64,000 nucleotides of DNA from Lachnospiraceae bacterium Marseille-Q4251 (lineage in GTDB: Bacteria; Bacillota; Clostridia; Lachnospirales; Lachnospiraceae): positions 744,001 to 808,000 of the forward strand of contig JAGTTO010000001.1 of NCBI GenBank assembly GCA_018223435.1. Reading direction: 5' to 3'. The stretch's first letter is position 1, and every line of letters begins with the position of its first letter. Positions 33,490-42,822 of this stretch are shown here, in pieces. Below the pieces are notes generated by a model that was given only the letters and a program-made list of their open reading frames with translations, was not told the origin of the DNA and did not search any database. A program made the position numbers and the translations under genes.

Positions 33490-34812
33490 CTAACTCTGAA
33501 GCAGCTTCATCACTGCCTGACTGTCTGAAAAACAGCTGTCATCAAAGAGCCTCAGCTGCTGATAGTTCCCGACCTCCGGAAGTGTCTGGTCTCTCTGGCT
33601 CAACAGATTCCTCAAAATAAAGTCCTCATCCATCTTCAGCGGATACTGCGTCTTTCCCTTGCAGGTGATAAAATAGACAGCCCGCTTCAGCACCACACCG
33701 ATCTTCTTCAGATCCTCAAAATCCAGACTGGAAAACCGTCTGGCCTTCACAATCCTCTGGGCGGATTTCACACCGATGCCCGGCACCCGAAGAAGCGTCT
33801 CGTAGGGGGCACGGTTGATCTCCACCGGAAAATGCTCCATATGTCCCAGCGCCCAGTCGCATTTCGGATCCAGAAACACATTGAAATTTGGATGTTTCTC
33901 CGAGAGAAGTTCCTTCGCCTCAAAGCCATAGTAGCGAAGAAGCCAGTCCGCCTGATAAAGCCGGTGTTCCCGAAGAAGCGGCGGGCCTCCGGGCAATGCC
34001 GGAAGAAGACTGTCATCATTTACCCGGACGAAAGCAGAGTAAAAGACCCGTTTCAGTTCAAAACGCTGATAGAGCGACTCCGCCACAGAGACGATCTCAT
34101 AATCGCTCTCTCCCGACGCCCCTATAATCATCTGGGTGCTCTGTCCCGCCGGCACGAACTGGGGAGCACTCCTGTACAGGGTCAGTTCCTCCTGATTGTG
34201 ATTTCTCCTGGTCTGGATCTGCCTCATCGGCGTCAAAATGGTCCGGCGGCTCTTATGAGGAGCCAGCCGTTTCAACGCATCCGCCGTGGGCAGCTCCAGA
34301 TTGATGCTCATGCGGTCTGCCAGAAAGCCCGTCTTCTCAATGAGTTCCTCCGGTGCCCCCGGAATTGCCTTCACATGGATGTAACCCTGAAAATGATAGA
34401 CCTTTCTGAGCCGATAGAGTGTCTGGTAGAGAAGCTCCATCGTAAAGGCTGGGTTCTGAAAAACGCCGGAACTTAAAAACAGGCCTTCGATATAATTCCT
34501 GCGGTAAAACTCCATGGTCAGCTGACAGACCTCGTCCGGAGTGAAGGCAGCCCTCGGCACATCATTGGAACAGCGGTTAACGCAGTAATGACAGTCAAAA
34601 ACGCACTCGTTGGTAAGCAGAATTTTCAGAAGGGAAATACACCTTCCATCCGCTGAAAAACTGTGGCAGATCCCGGCCTCCACACAGTTTCCCATGCCTT
34701 TCCCGTCCCCCCGGCGTCCATTGCCGCTGGAGGTACAGGCCACATCGTATTTTGCCGCATCCGTCAGGATATGTAGTTTTTCTCCTATCGTCATCTGTTC
34801 CGTAATCTTCAT
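33490..34812 (-). CDS. TIGR03916-type radical SAM DNA modification/repair protein
   Basis: 440 residues from an ATG at 34812 with GGAG upstream. The radical SAM cluster is C70-x3-C74-x2-C77 (NECVFDCHYCVNRC), preceded by extra cysteines in VACTSSG, GNCVEAGICH and DGRC. A helix-hairpin-helix motif (LLRVPGIGVKSAQRIVKARR) near residue 340 fits DNA binding. It is the first gene of the cluster with TIGR03915 and the helicase, and its promoter has LexA-type boxes, which supports a damage-response role (inference from context). Confidence 0.9.
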   Translation of the reverse strand: MKITEQMTIGEKLHILTDAAKYDVACTSSGNGRRGDGKGMGNCVEAGICHSFSADGRCISLLKILLTNECVFDCHYCVNRCSNDVPRAAFTPDEVCQLTMEFYRRNYIEGLFLSSGVFQNPAFTMELLYQTLYRLRKVYHFQGYIHVKAIPGAPEELIEKTGFLADRMSINLELPTADALKRLAPHKSRRTILTPMRQIQTRRNHNQEELTLYRSAPQFVPAGQSTQMIIGASGESDYEIVSVAESLYQRFELKRVFYSAFVRVNDDSLLPALPGGPPLLREHRLYQADWLLRYYGFEAKELLSEKHPNFNVFLDPKCDWALGHMEHFPVEINRAPYETLLRVPGIGVKSAQRIVKARRFSSLDFEDLKKIGVVLKRAVYFITCKGKTQYPLKMDEDFILRNLLSQRDQTLPEVGNYQQLRLFDDSCFSDSQAVMKLLQS

Positions 34813-34868
34813 AGAAACTCCGTTCTGCCGTCTCCCCGGCACGATCTTACTCTTGTTGCATCATTGTT

Positions 34869-34935
34869 CGAACGTTTGTTCCTAGTATAGCACAGATATT
34901 TTTTGAAATCAAGACTATTTTTCGAATATTTGTTC
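34869..34935 (-). promoter_or_regulatory. SOS-regulated promoter with two LexA boxes
   Basis: Minus strand -35 TTGATT (34907-34912), 17 bp, -10 TATACT (34884-34889). A perfect Gram-positive SOS box GAAC-N4-GTTC (CGAACGTTTGTTC, 34869-34881) sits just after the -10, and a near-perfect one (CGAATATTTGTTC, 34923-34935) lies upstream of the -35. LexA binding here would repress the radical SAM-TIGR03915(-helicase) cluster until DNA damage. Confidence 0.85.
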
Positions 34936-35007
34936 TGGTATAATCTGGGTATCCTTCCAAAGGCAGCTGCTAACAGCCCAACAGCAAAACAGGCTGCACA
35001 ATTCTAT

Positions 35008-35047
35008 AAAAAAGAAGACCGCCATGGATTTTCTCCATAACAGTCTT
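35008..35047 (-). terminator. Terminator after nadE
   Basis: Minus strand stem AAGAC-TG-TTATGGA / TCCATGG-CG-GTCTT followed by CTTTTTT. Confidence 0.85.
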
Positions 35048-35077
35048 CCTGTATTTTCCTTACTTATTCTGTTTTTC

Positions 35078-36994
35078 TTATTTTCCCAGTCCTTCCAGTT
35101 CCGCAAGCCAGATCGCCGCGCTGGCATCGCTGGGCATCCGAAGATCTCCTCTCGGGGAAACGGCTACTGTTCCCACCTTCGGGCCGTCCGGCAGACAGGA
35201 ACGCTTGAACTGCTGAGCGAAAAATCTCCGGTAAAAGGTCTTCAGCCATTTCAGGATCACTTCTTTATCATAAGTTCCCTCAAAGGCCAGAAGCGCCAGC
35301 CGATAGATTTTCGCCGGTCGGAAGCCGAAACGCAGGATATAGTATAAGAAGAAATCGTGAAGCTCGTAGGGTCCCACCAGATCCTCTGTCTTCTGAGCAA
35401 TCTTTCCATCTTTGGGAGGAAGAAGCTCCGGACTCACCGGCGTATCCAGAATATCCAGCAGCACGGCACTCAGTCTCTCATCCTCGCAAGTATCCGCATA
35501 ATAGCGCACCAGATGGCGCACCAATGTCTTCGGTACGGAGGCGTTGACGCCGTACATGGACATGTGATCTCCGTTATAGGTGGCCCAGCCCAGAGCCAGC
35601 TCGGACATATCGCCGGTTCCGATCACCATGCCGCCGGACTGGTTGGCGATATCCATCAATACCTGGGTCCTCTCCCTGGCCTGGCAGTTTTCGTAGGTCA
35701 CATCATGATCTTCCTCGCTGTGACCGATATCTGAAAAATGCTGGCGCACCGCTTTCTTGATATCCACCTCTTTTAAGGAAGCTCCCAGGCGTCTCGTGAG
35801 CTCACAGGCGTTCTTATAGGTCCGATCTGTCGTTCCAAAGCAGGGCATGGTCACAGCCGTGATGGAGCTTCTGTCAATACCGAGAAGATCAAAGGCCCGG
35901 GCCGTTACAAGGAGGGCAAGCGTGGAATCCAGCCCCCCGGAAATTCCCACGGTAACATTTTTGCAGCCCGTATGTTTCAGCCGTTTTTTCAGCCCCATGG
36001 CCTGAATGCTGAAGATCTCCTCACAGCGCTGCGCTTTCCGCCGCTCGTCCGAGGGAACAAAAGGAGCCAGATCAATAAAACGGGTCAGCTTCGTCTCTCT
36101 CTCTTCCAGATGGAAGAGAACCTCCTCGTAGCCTTCCCTTCCTTTGACAGAAAAAGTGGTCTGTTTTCTCCGGTCCGCCCGGAGTCTCTGAATATCCAGT
36201 TCCGTCACGATCCTGCTGTTTTTAAACAGCGGAGATTCCGCCAGTATCACTCCGTTCTCCGCAATGACGTTATGGCCGCCAAAGACCAGATCCGTACTGG
36301 ACTCGCCTTCTCCCGCACTGGCGTAGACATAACCGCAGAGCAGGCGGGCAGACTGGCCGGAGATCAGATTTCTACGGTAACTGTTTTTCCCGGTGGTCTC
36401 GTCGCTGGCAGAGAGGTTGACAATCACCGTCGCTCCTGCCATGGCATGGGAAATACTGGGCGGCATCGGCGTCCAGAGATCTTCGCAAAGCTCCGCTGCC
36501 ACAGAAAGCCCCCGTACCTCCGGGCAGGAAAAGAGTATCTTACTTCCGAAGGAAACCCTCTTCCCATTCACTGTCACCCAGGTCACTTCTTCCTCTCCCG
36601 GCGTAAAGTTTCTCTCCTCATAAAATTCCGAGTAAGCCGGCAGAAAGCGCTTCGGCACCAGTCCCAGCAGCTCTCCGTCAGAAATAACCGCCGCCACATT
36701 ATAAAGCTTTCCGTCCTTTTCCCAAGGAAGCCCCACAAAGACTAGCATTTTCTTTCCGAGGCTGTGCATCACAAGCTCTGTAAGCCCCCGGCGCGCCTTC
36801 TCCAGAAGTTCCTCCTGCCAGAAAAGATCCCCGCAGGTATAGCCGGTAAGACAGAGCTCCGGATAAACCAGAAGCTGGATTCCATCCTTCCAGGCCTGAT
36901 CCATCCCCTGAGCGATGAGTTCCTTATTGTAATCTACGTCCGCTACCCGGATCTCCGGCGTTGAGGCCGCCACTTTTATAAAACCGTCCCGCAT
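35078..36994 (-). CDS. nadE: Glutamine-dependent NAD+ synthase
   Basis: 638 residues. An N-terminal nitrilase-type amidase (about 1-290; VYPELCLTGYTCGDLFW with the Glu, and AAELCEDLW with the nucleophile Cys) supplies ammonia to a C-terminal NAD synthetase (about 325-620; VGISGGLDSTLALLV P-loop, GTGDMSELALGWATYNGDH). It turns nicotinic acid adenine dinucleotide into NAD+. GGAGG precedes the ATG. The neighbours have unrelated functions. Confidence 0.97.
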   Translation of the reverse strand: MRDGFIKVAASTPEIRVADVDYNKELIAQGMDQAWKDGIQLLVYPELCLTGYTCGDLFWQEELLEKARRGLTELVMHSLGKKMLVFVGLPWEKDGKLYNVAAVISDGELLGLVPKRFLPAYSEFYEERNFTPGEEEVTWVTVNGKRVSFGSKILFSCPEVRGLSVAAELCEDLWTPMPPSISHAMAGATVIVNLSASDETTGKNSYRRNLISGQSARLLCGYVYASAGEGESSTDLVFGGHNVIAENGVILAESPLFKNSRIVTELDIQRLRADRRKQTTFSVKGREGYEEVLFHLEERETKLTRFIDLAPFVPSDERRKAQRCEEIFSIQAMGLKKRLKHTGCKNVTVGISGGLDSTLALLVTARAFDLLGIDRSSITAVTMPCFGTTDRTYKNACELTRRLGASLKEVDIKKAVRQHFSDIGHSEEDHDVTYENCQARERTQVLMDIANQSGGMVIGTGDMSELALGWATYNGDHMSMYGVNASVPKTLVRHLVRYYADTCEDERLSAVLLDILDTPVSPELLPPKDGKIAQKTEDLVGPYELHDFFLYYILRFGFRPAKIYRLALLAFEGTYDKEVILKWLKTFYRRFFAQQFKRSCLPDGPKVGTVAVSPRGDLRMPSDASAAIWLAELEGLGK

Positions 36995-37007
36995 GACAAA
37001 AGTCCTC

Positions 37008-37886
37008 CTATCGGCTTTTTTTTAGAAGTTCCTTCAGTTCCTCCGGCGTAAAGGTATAGCCGCTGTTGCAGAAATGACATTTGAGTTCGATGGGATTGCC
37101 CTCCTTGATCATAGAGGTCAGTTCCTTCTCGCCTAAGCTTACCAGCACCTTTTCCACCCGCTCTTTGCTGCAGTCACAGTGAAATTCCGCGGGAACCTTC
37201 TCTGAAATCTCCGGCTGGAACTCTCCCAGGAGTTCGTTTAAAATATCCTCCGGCGTCATTCCCTGATTCAGCATGCTTGTCACGCTCTGCACCTCAGAAA
37301 TCTTTTTCTCGAGTGCTTCAATGACTTTTTCATCGGTAAAGGGCATCAGCTGAATGATAAAGCCGCCTGCCTGCTTCACCGTATTGTCTTTCTCCATCAG
37401 AACACCCAGCCCCACAGAGGAAGGCACCTGCTCAGAGGTAGCAAAATAATAGGTGAGATCGTCGCCGAGCTCTCCGGTCTCCAGAGCCACCTGACCCACA
37501 TAGGGCTCCTTAAGGCCCATATCCTTGATCACGCGAAGCATACCGTGACCTACGGCTCCGCCCACGTCCAGTTTTCCAAGGGCATTGGCCGGAAGCATCA
37601 CCTCCGGATTGTCCACATAGCCTTTCACATGCCCCTGGCTATCCGCCGTCACTGTGAGGCCGCCGATAGGGCCGTCACCCTTCACCTGAATGGTCAGAAC
37701 ATCCTTCTCGCCCTTCATCATGACACCCATCATGGCGCCGCCGGTGAGAAGACGTCCGAGAGCCGCCGTGGCCACCGGACTGGTATTATGAGCAAGCCGC
37801 GCTTTCTCCACCAGTTCTCTTGTCGTTGCCGCAAAAGCACGGATCTGATTGTCTGCCGCCGTTGCTCTTACAATATAATCTCCCAT
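37008..37886 (-). CDS. hslO: Redox-regulated chaperone Hsp33
   Basis: 292 residues beginning MGDYIVRATAADNQIRAFA. The zinc/redox switch is complete: C237-D-C239 (FHCDCSK) and C270-x2-C273 (LKCHFCNSGY). On oxidation these release zinc and form disulfides, which activates chaperone holding in the cytoplasm. The start at 37886 matches the family; the ribosome site is weak. It lies 29 bp after a methyltransferase gene. Confidence 0.96.
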   Translation of the reverse strand: MGDYIVRATAADNQIRAFAATTRELVEKARLAHNTSPVATAALGRLLTGGAMMGVMMKGEKDVLTIQVKGDGPIGGLTVTADSQGHVKGYVDNPEVMLPANALGKLDVGGAVGHGMLRVIKDMGLKEPYVGQVALETGELGDDLTYYFATSEQVPSSVGLGVLMEKDNTVKQAGGFIIQLMPFTDEKVIEALEKKISEVQSVTSMLNQGMTPEDILNELLGEFQPEISEKVPAEFHCDCSKERVEKVLVSLGEKELTSMIKEGNPIELKCHFCNSGYTFTPEELKELLKKSR

Positions 37887-37914
37887 ATATTTAAAACCAA
37901 ACCTTTCTGTTTTT

Positions 37915-38682
37915 TCATTTGCCCTGTTCTCTGGCAATAAAGTAGAGGCGTTCACTGTCGCTCTTCGGAGCCTCCCTGGTAAAAGCGTCATATTCCGCCA
38001 CAAACTCCATTCCAGCCTCCCGGATCAGCTCTTTTACCCGTTCCGGTTCAAAGGCTTTCTGGAAATGCGTCTCTTCGTATTTCCGATAAAGATCGTCCTC
38101 CTCCTTTCGGAAAATGGTGAGGTCATACTCGTTCACTCCATCTTCCTCGTAGAAGGTGTTTTCCCAGATAAAGCTGCACTCCTCCCGGTTCTCCGCGATC
38201 ACGGAATCGCCGAGGATCTCCCGGTATTTGTAAGGTGTGTTCAGATCGAACACGAAGATTCCGCCGGGATCCAGATAATTGTTGGCCAGACGCAGAACCT
38301 CCAGAAGATCCTCCTCGGACTCCAGATAATTGATAGAATCGCAGATGCACACGATGGCCCGGACCGTGCCATAAAGTTCAAACTCTCTCATATCCTGCTG
38401 TAAATAGAGGATGTCCAGACCTTTGCGGCTTCTTTTGTCCATGGCAATCTCCAGCATATCCGCGGAGAGATCAACGCCGATCATATCGTAACCTTTCTCT
38501 GCCAGAAGTTCCGTCATGCTTCCCGTACCGCAGCCAAGATCCAGCACCAGCCCGTCGGTAATGCCGTACTCTTCCAGAATACCGGTCACATATTCCGCCC
38601 ACTCTTCATAGGGCACATTGTCCATGAAGGTATCGTACACATATGCGAAACCTTCATAGCTTCTATGAATCGTATCATCCAT
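37915..38682 (-). CDS. Class I SAM-dependent methyltransferase
   Basis: 255 residues. Motif I VLDLGCGTGSMTELLAEKGY, the acidic VDLSADML and the later CICDSINYL fit a Rossmann methyltransferase of the Methyltransf_25/11 type. GGAG precedes the ATG. It follows hisC with a 2-bp gap and precedes hslO. The substrate is unknown. Confidence 0.88.
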   Translation of the reverse strand: MDDTIHRSYEGFAYVYDTFMDNVPYEEWAEYVTGILEEYGITDGLVLDLGCGTGSMTELLAEKGYDMIGVDLSADMLEIAMDKRSRKGLDILYLQQDMREFELYGTVRAIVCICDSINYLESEEDLLEVLRLANNYLDPGGIFVFDLNTPYKYREILGDSVIAENREECSFIWENTFYEEDGVNEYDLTIFRKEEDDLYRKYEETHFQKAFEPERVKELIREAGMEFVAEYDAFTREAPKSDSERLYFIAREQGK

Positions 38683-38684
38683 CT

Positions 38685-39746
38685 TTAATTCTCCTGAATG
38701 TATTTTTTCAGAAATGCCAGCAACTGATCCATCTCTTCATCCGTACCGATGGTGATACGGAGATAATTGTCAATCCTGGGCTTGTTGAAGTACCGCACAA
38801 AAATCTTTTTGATCTTCAACGCCTCAAAAAGTTCCCGGGCAGAGATCCGCTCATGCGTCACAAAGAGAAAGTTTGCCATGGAATCCCCGAAGGAAAAACC
38901 CAGTCTGGAAAGTTCTTTCTTGACCCGCTCCCGGGTGGCGATGATCTTCCCGCAGCACTCCTCAAAGTAAGCCGGATCCGCAAGAGCCGCCTTGCCAAGC
39001 TCCAGGGCCGGGCGGTTCATCGTATAGGAATTGAAGGAATATTTCACATCATTCAGATATTTGATGAGCACCTTGCTTCCGAATGCATAACCGATTCGCA
39101 TACCCGCCATGGACCGGGATTTTGAAAAGGTCTGCACCACCAGCACATTGTCATATTTGTGAACCAGCTCCAGAGCGCTCTTTCCGCCGAAATCCACATA
39201 AGCCTCATCGATGATGACCACTACGTCCTGATTGTGACGGATGATATCCTCGATCTCGGAGAGCTCCATAAAGATTCCTGTGGGAGCGTTGGGATTCGGA
39301 AAGACCACGCCGCCATTTTCCCGGTAATAATCCTCTTTCACAATCCGGAAATCCTTATCCAGCGGCTGACACTCATACGGAATCCGGAACACATCTGCCC
39401 AGACATCGTAGAAGGAATAGGTGATATCCGGGAAAAAGACCGGCTTTCCGGAATTGAAAAAGGTCAGAAAGCACATCGCCAGAACATCATCGGAACCCAC
39501 TCCCACGAAAATCTCGTCCCGATCCATGTGATAGGTTTCTGCCAGCGCATCCACCAGGGTATCGCAGGCCGGCTCCGGATACAGACGAAAAGCCTCTGTG
39601 TTCATTTTTTCCAGACATTCTTTTACTTTCGGTGAAGGCGGATACGGATTTTCATTGGTATTCAGCTTGATCACATCCACAAATTTCGGCTGCTCTCCCG
39701 GTGTATAGGGAACCACCGTGCGGACATTTTTTTCCCATGTTCTCAT
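38685..39746 (-). CDS. hisC: Histidinol-phosphate aminotransferase
   Basis: 353 residues. Type II PLP aminotransferase with KLNTNENPYPPSP, FVGVGSDDVLAMCFL, FPNPNAPTG, IDEAYVDFG and the PLP lysine in VQTFSKSRSMAGMRIGYA. These match HisC. It converts histidinol phosphate to imidazole-acetol phosphate. No other his gene is near, so a wider aromatic transaminase role is possible. Confidence 0.92.
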   Translation of the reverse strand: MRTWEKNVRTVVPYTPGEQPKFVDVIKLNTNENPYPPSPKVKECLEKMNTEAFRLYPEPACDTLVDALAETYHMDRDEIFVGVGSDDVLAMCFLTFFNSGKPVFFPDITYSFYDVWADVFRIPYECQPLDKDFRIVKEDYYRENGGVVFPNPNAPTGIFMELSEIEDIIRHNQDVVVIIDEAYVDFGGKSALELVHKYDNVLVVQTFSKSRSMAGMRIGYAFGSKVLIKYLNDVKYSFNSYTMNRPALELGKAALADPAYFEECCGKIIATRERVKKELSRLGFSFGDSMANFLFVTHERISARELFEALKIKKIFVRYFNKPRIDNYLRITIGTDEEMDQLLAFLKKYIQEN

Positions 39747-39777
39747 TTTTTTACCCTTTCTGTCATAATGCTCTTAA

Positions 39778-40962
39778 TTAGCGGTATTTTTTCATCAGCT
39801 CTTCAAAATGAGGAAGAGAGCGGACGATCATCTCATAGGAAACGCAGTAGGCCAGACGCACATAGCCCGGGCAGGCAAAAGAACTTCCTGGAACCAGCAG
39901 AAGATTCTGTTTCTTGGCCTCCTCACAAAATTCTTTCTCATCCTCCACCGGAGATTTCACAAAGAGGTAGAAAGCTCCCTCCGGTTTGATGCAGGAAAGG
40001 CCGGCTTTCTTAAGCCCCTCATAAAGTATTTCCCTGTTTCTGTCATAGTAAGCGATATCGGCTTTCTCTTCCAGGCACCGGGCCACGACTCTCTGGAAGA
40101 AGGATGGCGCATTGACATAGCCCAAGATTCTGGTGGCTACATTGGCCGCATTCTTGATCGCCTCGCTGTCGTCCATCTCTGTGGGCAGAACCAGATAACC
40201 GATCCGCTCGCCGGGAAGGGACAGGGATTTACTGAAGGAATAGCCCACGATCGTGTTCAAGTAGAAATCCGGAATCCAGGGAACCTCCACACCGCCGTAT
40301 ACCAGCTCCCGATACGGCTCGTCAGAGATGAGATAGATCGATGTCCCATATTCCTTCTGCTTTTTCTCCAGAATCTCTGCAAGGTTTCTCAAGGTCTCCG
40401 CAGAATAAACCACGCCGGTGGGATTGTTCGGCGTATTGACGATGACCGCCTTGGTCTTCTCTGTCAGGAGCTCCTCGAACGCCTCAAGATTCGGCTGAAA
40501 AGTCTCGGTGTTCGGCGATACTACCTTCAGAACACCGTCATAATTGGTCACATAGGCGCGATACTCTCCGAAATATGGAGCAAAGGCAATGACTTCATCC
40601 CCCGGATTCAGCAGCGTCTTGAAGATTACATTCATTCCGCCGGCAGCACCTACGGTCATCACCAGATTGCTCTCGTCATAGTGGGTTCCGAAACGGTTGT
40701 TCAGAGAATCTGCCACCGCTTTCCGCACGTCCTCATAGCCGGAATTGCTCATGTAACCGTGAACCATCAGGGAATCTTCCTCATTCAGAACATGGAGTGC
40801 TGCCTCTTTCACCGCCTCTGGAGCCGGCACATTGGGATTTCCCAGGCTGAAATCATAGACATTCTCCGCCCCGTAAATGGAAGCGAGCCTTTTGCCCTCC
40901 TCAAACATGGCACGGATCGCTGAACTGTTTTTTACATAGCCCTGCATTTTTTCTGAAATCAT
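39778..40962 (-). CDS. PLP-dependent aspartate-type aminotransferase
   Basis: 394 residues. Fold type I signatures: DFSLGNPNVPAP, VGAAGGMNVIFKTLLNPGD, VNTPNNPTGVVY, ISDEPYRELVY and the PLP lysine in YSFSKSLSLPGERIGYL. It is an AspC/PatA-like class I aminotransferase; the amino donor is not clear. It precedes hisC on the same strand by 31 bp. GAAGGA before the ATG. Confidence 0.93.
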   Translation of the reverse strand: MISEKMQGYVKNSSAIRAMFEEGKRLASIYGAENVYDFSLGNPNVPAPEAVKEAALHVLNEEDSLMVHGYMSNSGYEDVRKAVADSLNNRFGTHYDESNLVMTVGAAGGMNVIFKTLLNPGDEVIAFAPYFGEYRAYVTNYDGVLKVVSPNTETFQPNLEAFEELLTEKTKAVIVNTPNNPTGVVYSAETLRNLAEILEKKQKEYGTSIYLISDEPYRELVYGGVEVPWIPDFYLNTIVGYSFSKSLSLPGERIGYLVLPTEMDDSEAIKNAANVATRILGYVNAPSFFQRVVARCLEEKADIAYYDRNREILYEGLKKAGLSCIKPEGAFYLFVKSPVEDEKEFCEEAKKQNLLLVPGSSFACPGYVRLAYCVSYEMIVRSLPHFEELMKKYR

Positions 40963-40976
40963 TGTTATCCTTCTTT

Positions 40977-42695
40977 CTATTTTCTATATAATTTTGCATA
41001 AATACCGTTTTTTGCAAGAAGCTCTTCGTGCGTTCCTTCCTCCTCGATACCCTTTTCAGTCAGGACAAGGATTCGCTCCGCGTTGCGGATCGTGGAAAGA
41101 CGATGGGCGATAACAAAGGTGGTGCGGTTTTTCGCCAGTTTTTCCAGGGATTCCTGGACGATCTTCTCGCTCTCGTTATCGAGGGCTGAGGTAGCCTCGT
41201 CAAAGATCAGCACCGGCGGATTTTTCAAAAAGACTCTGGCGATGGAAAGGCGCTGTTTCTGGCCTCCGGAAAGCTTCACGCCCCGCTGCCCGATATCAGT
41301 CTCATAGCCGTTTGGCAGTTCCACGATAAATTCGTGAGCATTAGCCCGCTTTGCCGCCTCGATGACTTCCTCATCGGTGGCATCCGGCCGGCCGTAACGG
41401 ATATTTTCCATGACATTTTCCGTGAAAAGATATACATCCTGCTGGACGATACCAATCTGATCCCGGAGATTTTTCAGCTGGACTTTCCGGATATCGGTTC
41501 CGTCGATGAGGATCCGTCCCTCATCCACATCGTAGAATCTCGGGATCAGGCTGCAGAGAGTGGTTTTTCCACCTCCGGAGCTTCCCACGATGGCGAGATA
41601 TTCTCCGGCATGGACCTTCAGATCCACATGGCTTAACACCTTATCCAATCCTTCCTCGTACCGGAAAGAGACGTCCTCGAAGGTGATATCTCCTTTTACG
41701 TCGCTAAGCTTCACCGCATCCGGCGCATCCTTTATATCCGGATCTACATTCATGATCTCCAGGAAACGCTCGTAACCGGTGTAGCCGTTCTGGAACTGCT
41801 CGGTAAAGTCGATCAGCTTTTTCACCGGCTCGGTGAAGTTGTTGATATAGAGAAGGAACGTGATCAGATCAGTAAGCTCCAGTCTTCCGTTTGTCATCAT
41901 GACCGCCCCTGCCACCAGAACGCCGATCGTCACCATCGTCGTCATGGCTCCCAGCCCGGAATGGTAAAGTCCCATATAGCGGTAGCTGATCCGTTTACTG
42001 TCCACGAAAGCCTCATTTCCCTGGGCAAATTTTTCCATCTCGATCTCTTCGTTTCCGAAGGATTTCACGGCCCGGATGCCGGCCAGGCTGTCCTCGATCT
42101 GGGTATTGATATCCGCGATCTTTTCCCGCCGAAGCTTGAAAGCCCGCTTCATCCTTCCATTTAAGAGGAAAGCATAGATCAGAATCGGCGGCAGAAAAGC
42201 GAACGTCACCAGCGTAAGCGCCGGATTGATCGTACAGAGAATGATAAAGGAACCCACAAACTTGATGAGGGAGATCACCACATCCTCCGGTCCGTGGTGT
42301 AAAAGCTCGCTGATCTCAAAGAGGTCGTTGGTAATTCGTGAGAGGAGCTGGCCCACTTTCTGGTTATCATAAAAATGGAAGGACAGCTTCTGGTAATGCT
42401 CGAAGATCTCCGCCCGCATGTCGCGTTCCATCTTCGCTCCCATGATGTGACCGTAATAGGCCTGATAAAAGTTACAGAAGGCTTCCAGAACCACAAGCCC
42501 CAGCATCAGCACCGCCAGTTTCAGGATCATCGGCAGCGGATTTTCCAGGTGAATCACATGATTTGTGATATAGCGGACAATCAACGGTATCACCAGCGTA
42601 ATCCCGGCGCCGATCACTGCCACCACCATATCCGACCAGAACAGGAAACGGTAGGGCTTGTAGTAATTTGCCAGTTGTTTCATTTTCTCTTTCAT
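40977..42695 (-). CDS. ABC exporter, fused permease-ATPase
   Basis: About 572 residues. Six membrane helices (about 1-310) precede an ATPase with Walker A AIVGSSGGGKTTL, Q-loop QIGIVQQDVYLF, signature LSGGQKQRLSIARVFL, Walker B VLIFDEATSALD and the H-loop IAHRLST. This is the homodimer or heterodimer half of an MsbA/LmrA-type exporter. No partner half is next to it. The ATG at 42695 has GGGAG upstream. The substrate is unknown. Confidence 0.94.
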   Translation of the reverse strand: MKEKMKQLANYYKPYRFLFWSDMVVAVIGAGITLVIPLIVRYITNHVIHLENPLPMILKLAVLMLGLVVLEAFCNFYQAYYGHIMGAKMERDMRAEIFEHYQKLSFHFYDNQKVGQLLSRITNDLFEISELLHHGPEDVVISLIKFVGSFIILCTINPALTLVTFAFLPPILIYAFLLNGRMKRAFKLRREKIADINTQIEDSLAGIRAVKSFGNEEIEMEKFAQGNEAFVDSKRISYRYMGLYHSGLGAMTTMVTIGVLVAGAVMMTNGRLELTDLITFLLYINNFTEPVKKLIDFTEQFQNGYTGYERFLEIMNVDPDIKDAPDAVKLSDVKGDITFEDVSFRYEEGLDKVLSHVDLKVHAGEYLAIVGSSGGGKTTLCSLIPRFYDVDEGRILIDGTDIRKVQLKNLRDQIGIVQQDVYLFTENVMENIRYGRPDATDEEVIEAAKRANAHEFIVELPNGYETDIGQRGVKLSGGQKQRLSIARVFLKNPPVLIFDEATSALDNESEKIVQESLEKLAKNRTTFVIAHRLSTIRNAERILVLTEKGIEEEGTHEELLAKNGIYAKLYRK

Positions 42696-42772
42696 CCTAT
42701 TTCTCCCATTTTTCTTTTTTTCGTACTGTCCTTCATTATACTTCCCCCCGCAAAAATTGACAAGACAAAACA

Positions 42773-42816
42773 GAAAAACAGCAGGGAGAAGGTTTTTCAC
42801 CTTACTCTCTGCTGTT
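42773..42816 (-). terminator. Terminator after prfA
   Basis: Minus strand stem ACAGCAGAGAGTAAGG / CCTTCTCCCTGCTGT with loop TGAAAAA, followed by TTTTTCTG. Confidence 0.92.
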
Positions 42817-42822
42817 CTTTTC

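Noticed and set aside
34915-35127. 70-residue minus-strand frame downstream of nadE
   Set aside because: It starts inside nadE, runs through the nadE terminator hairpin and the upstream LexA box, and has no ribosome site.
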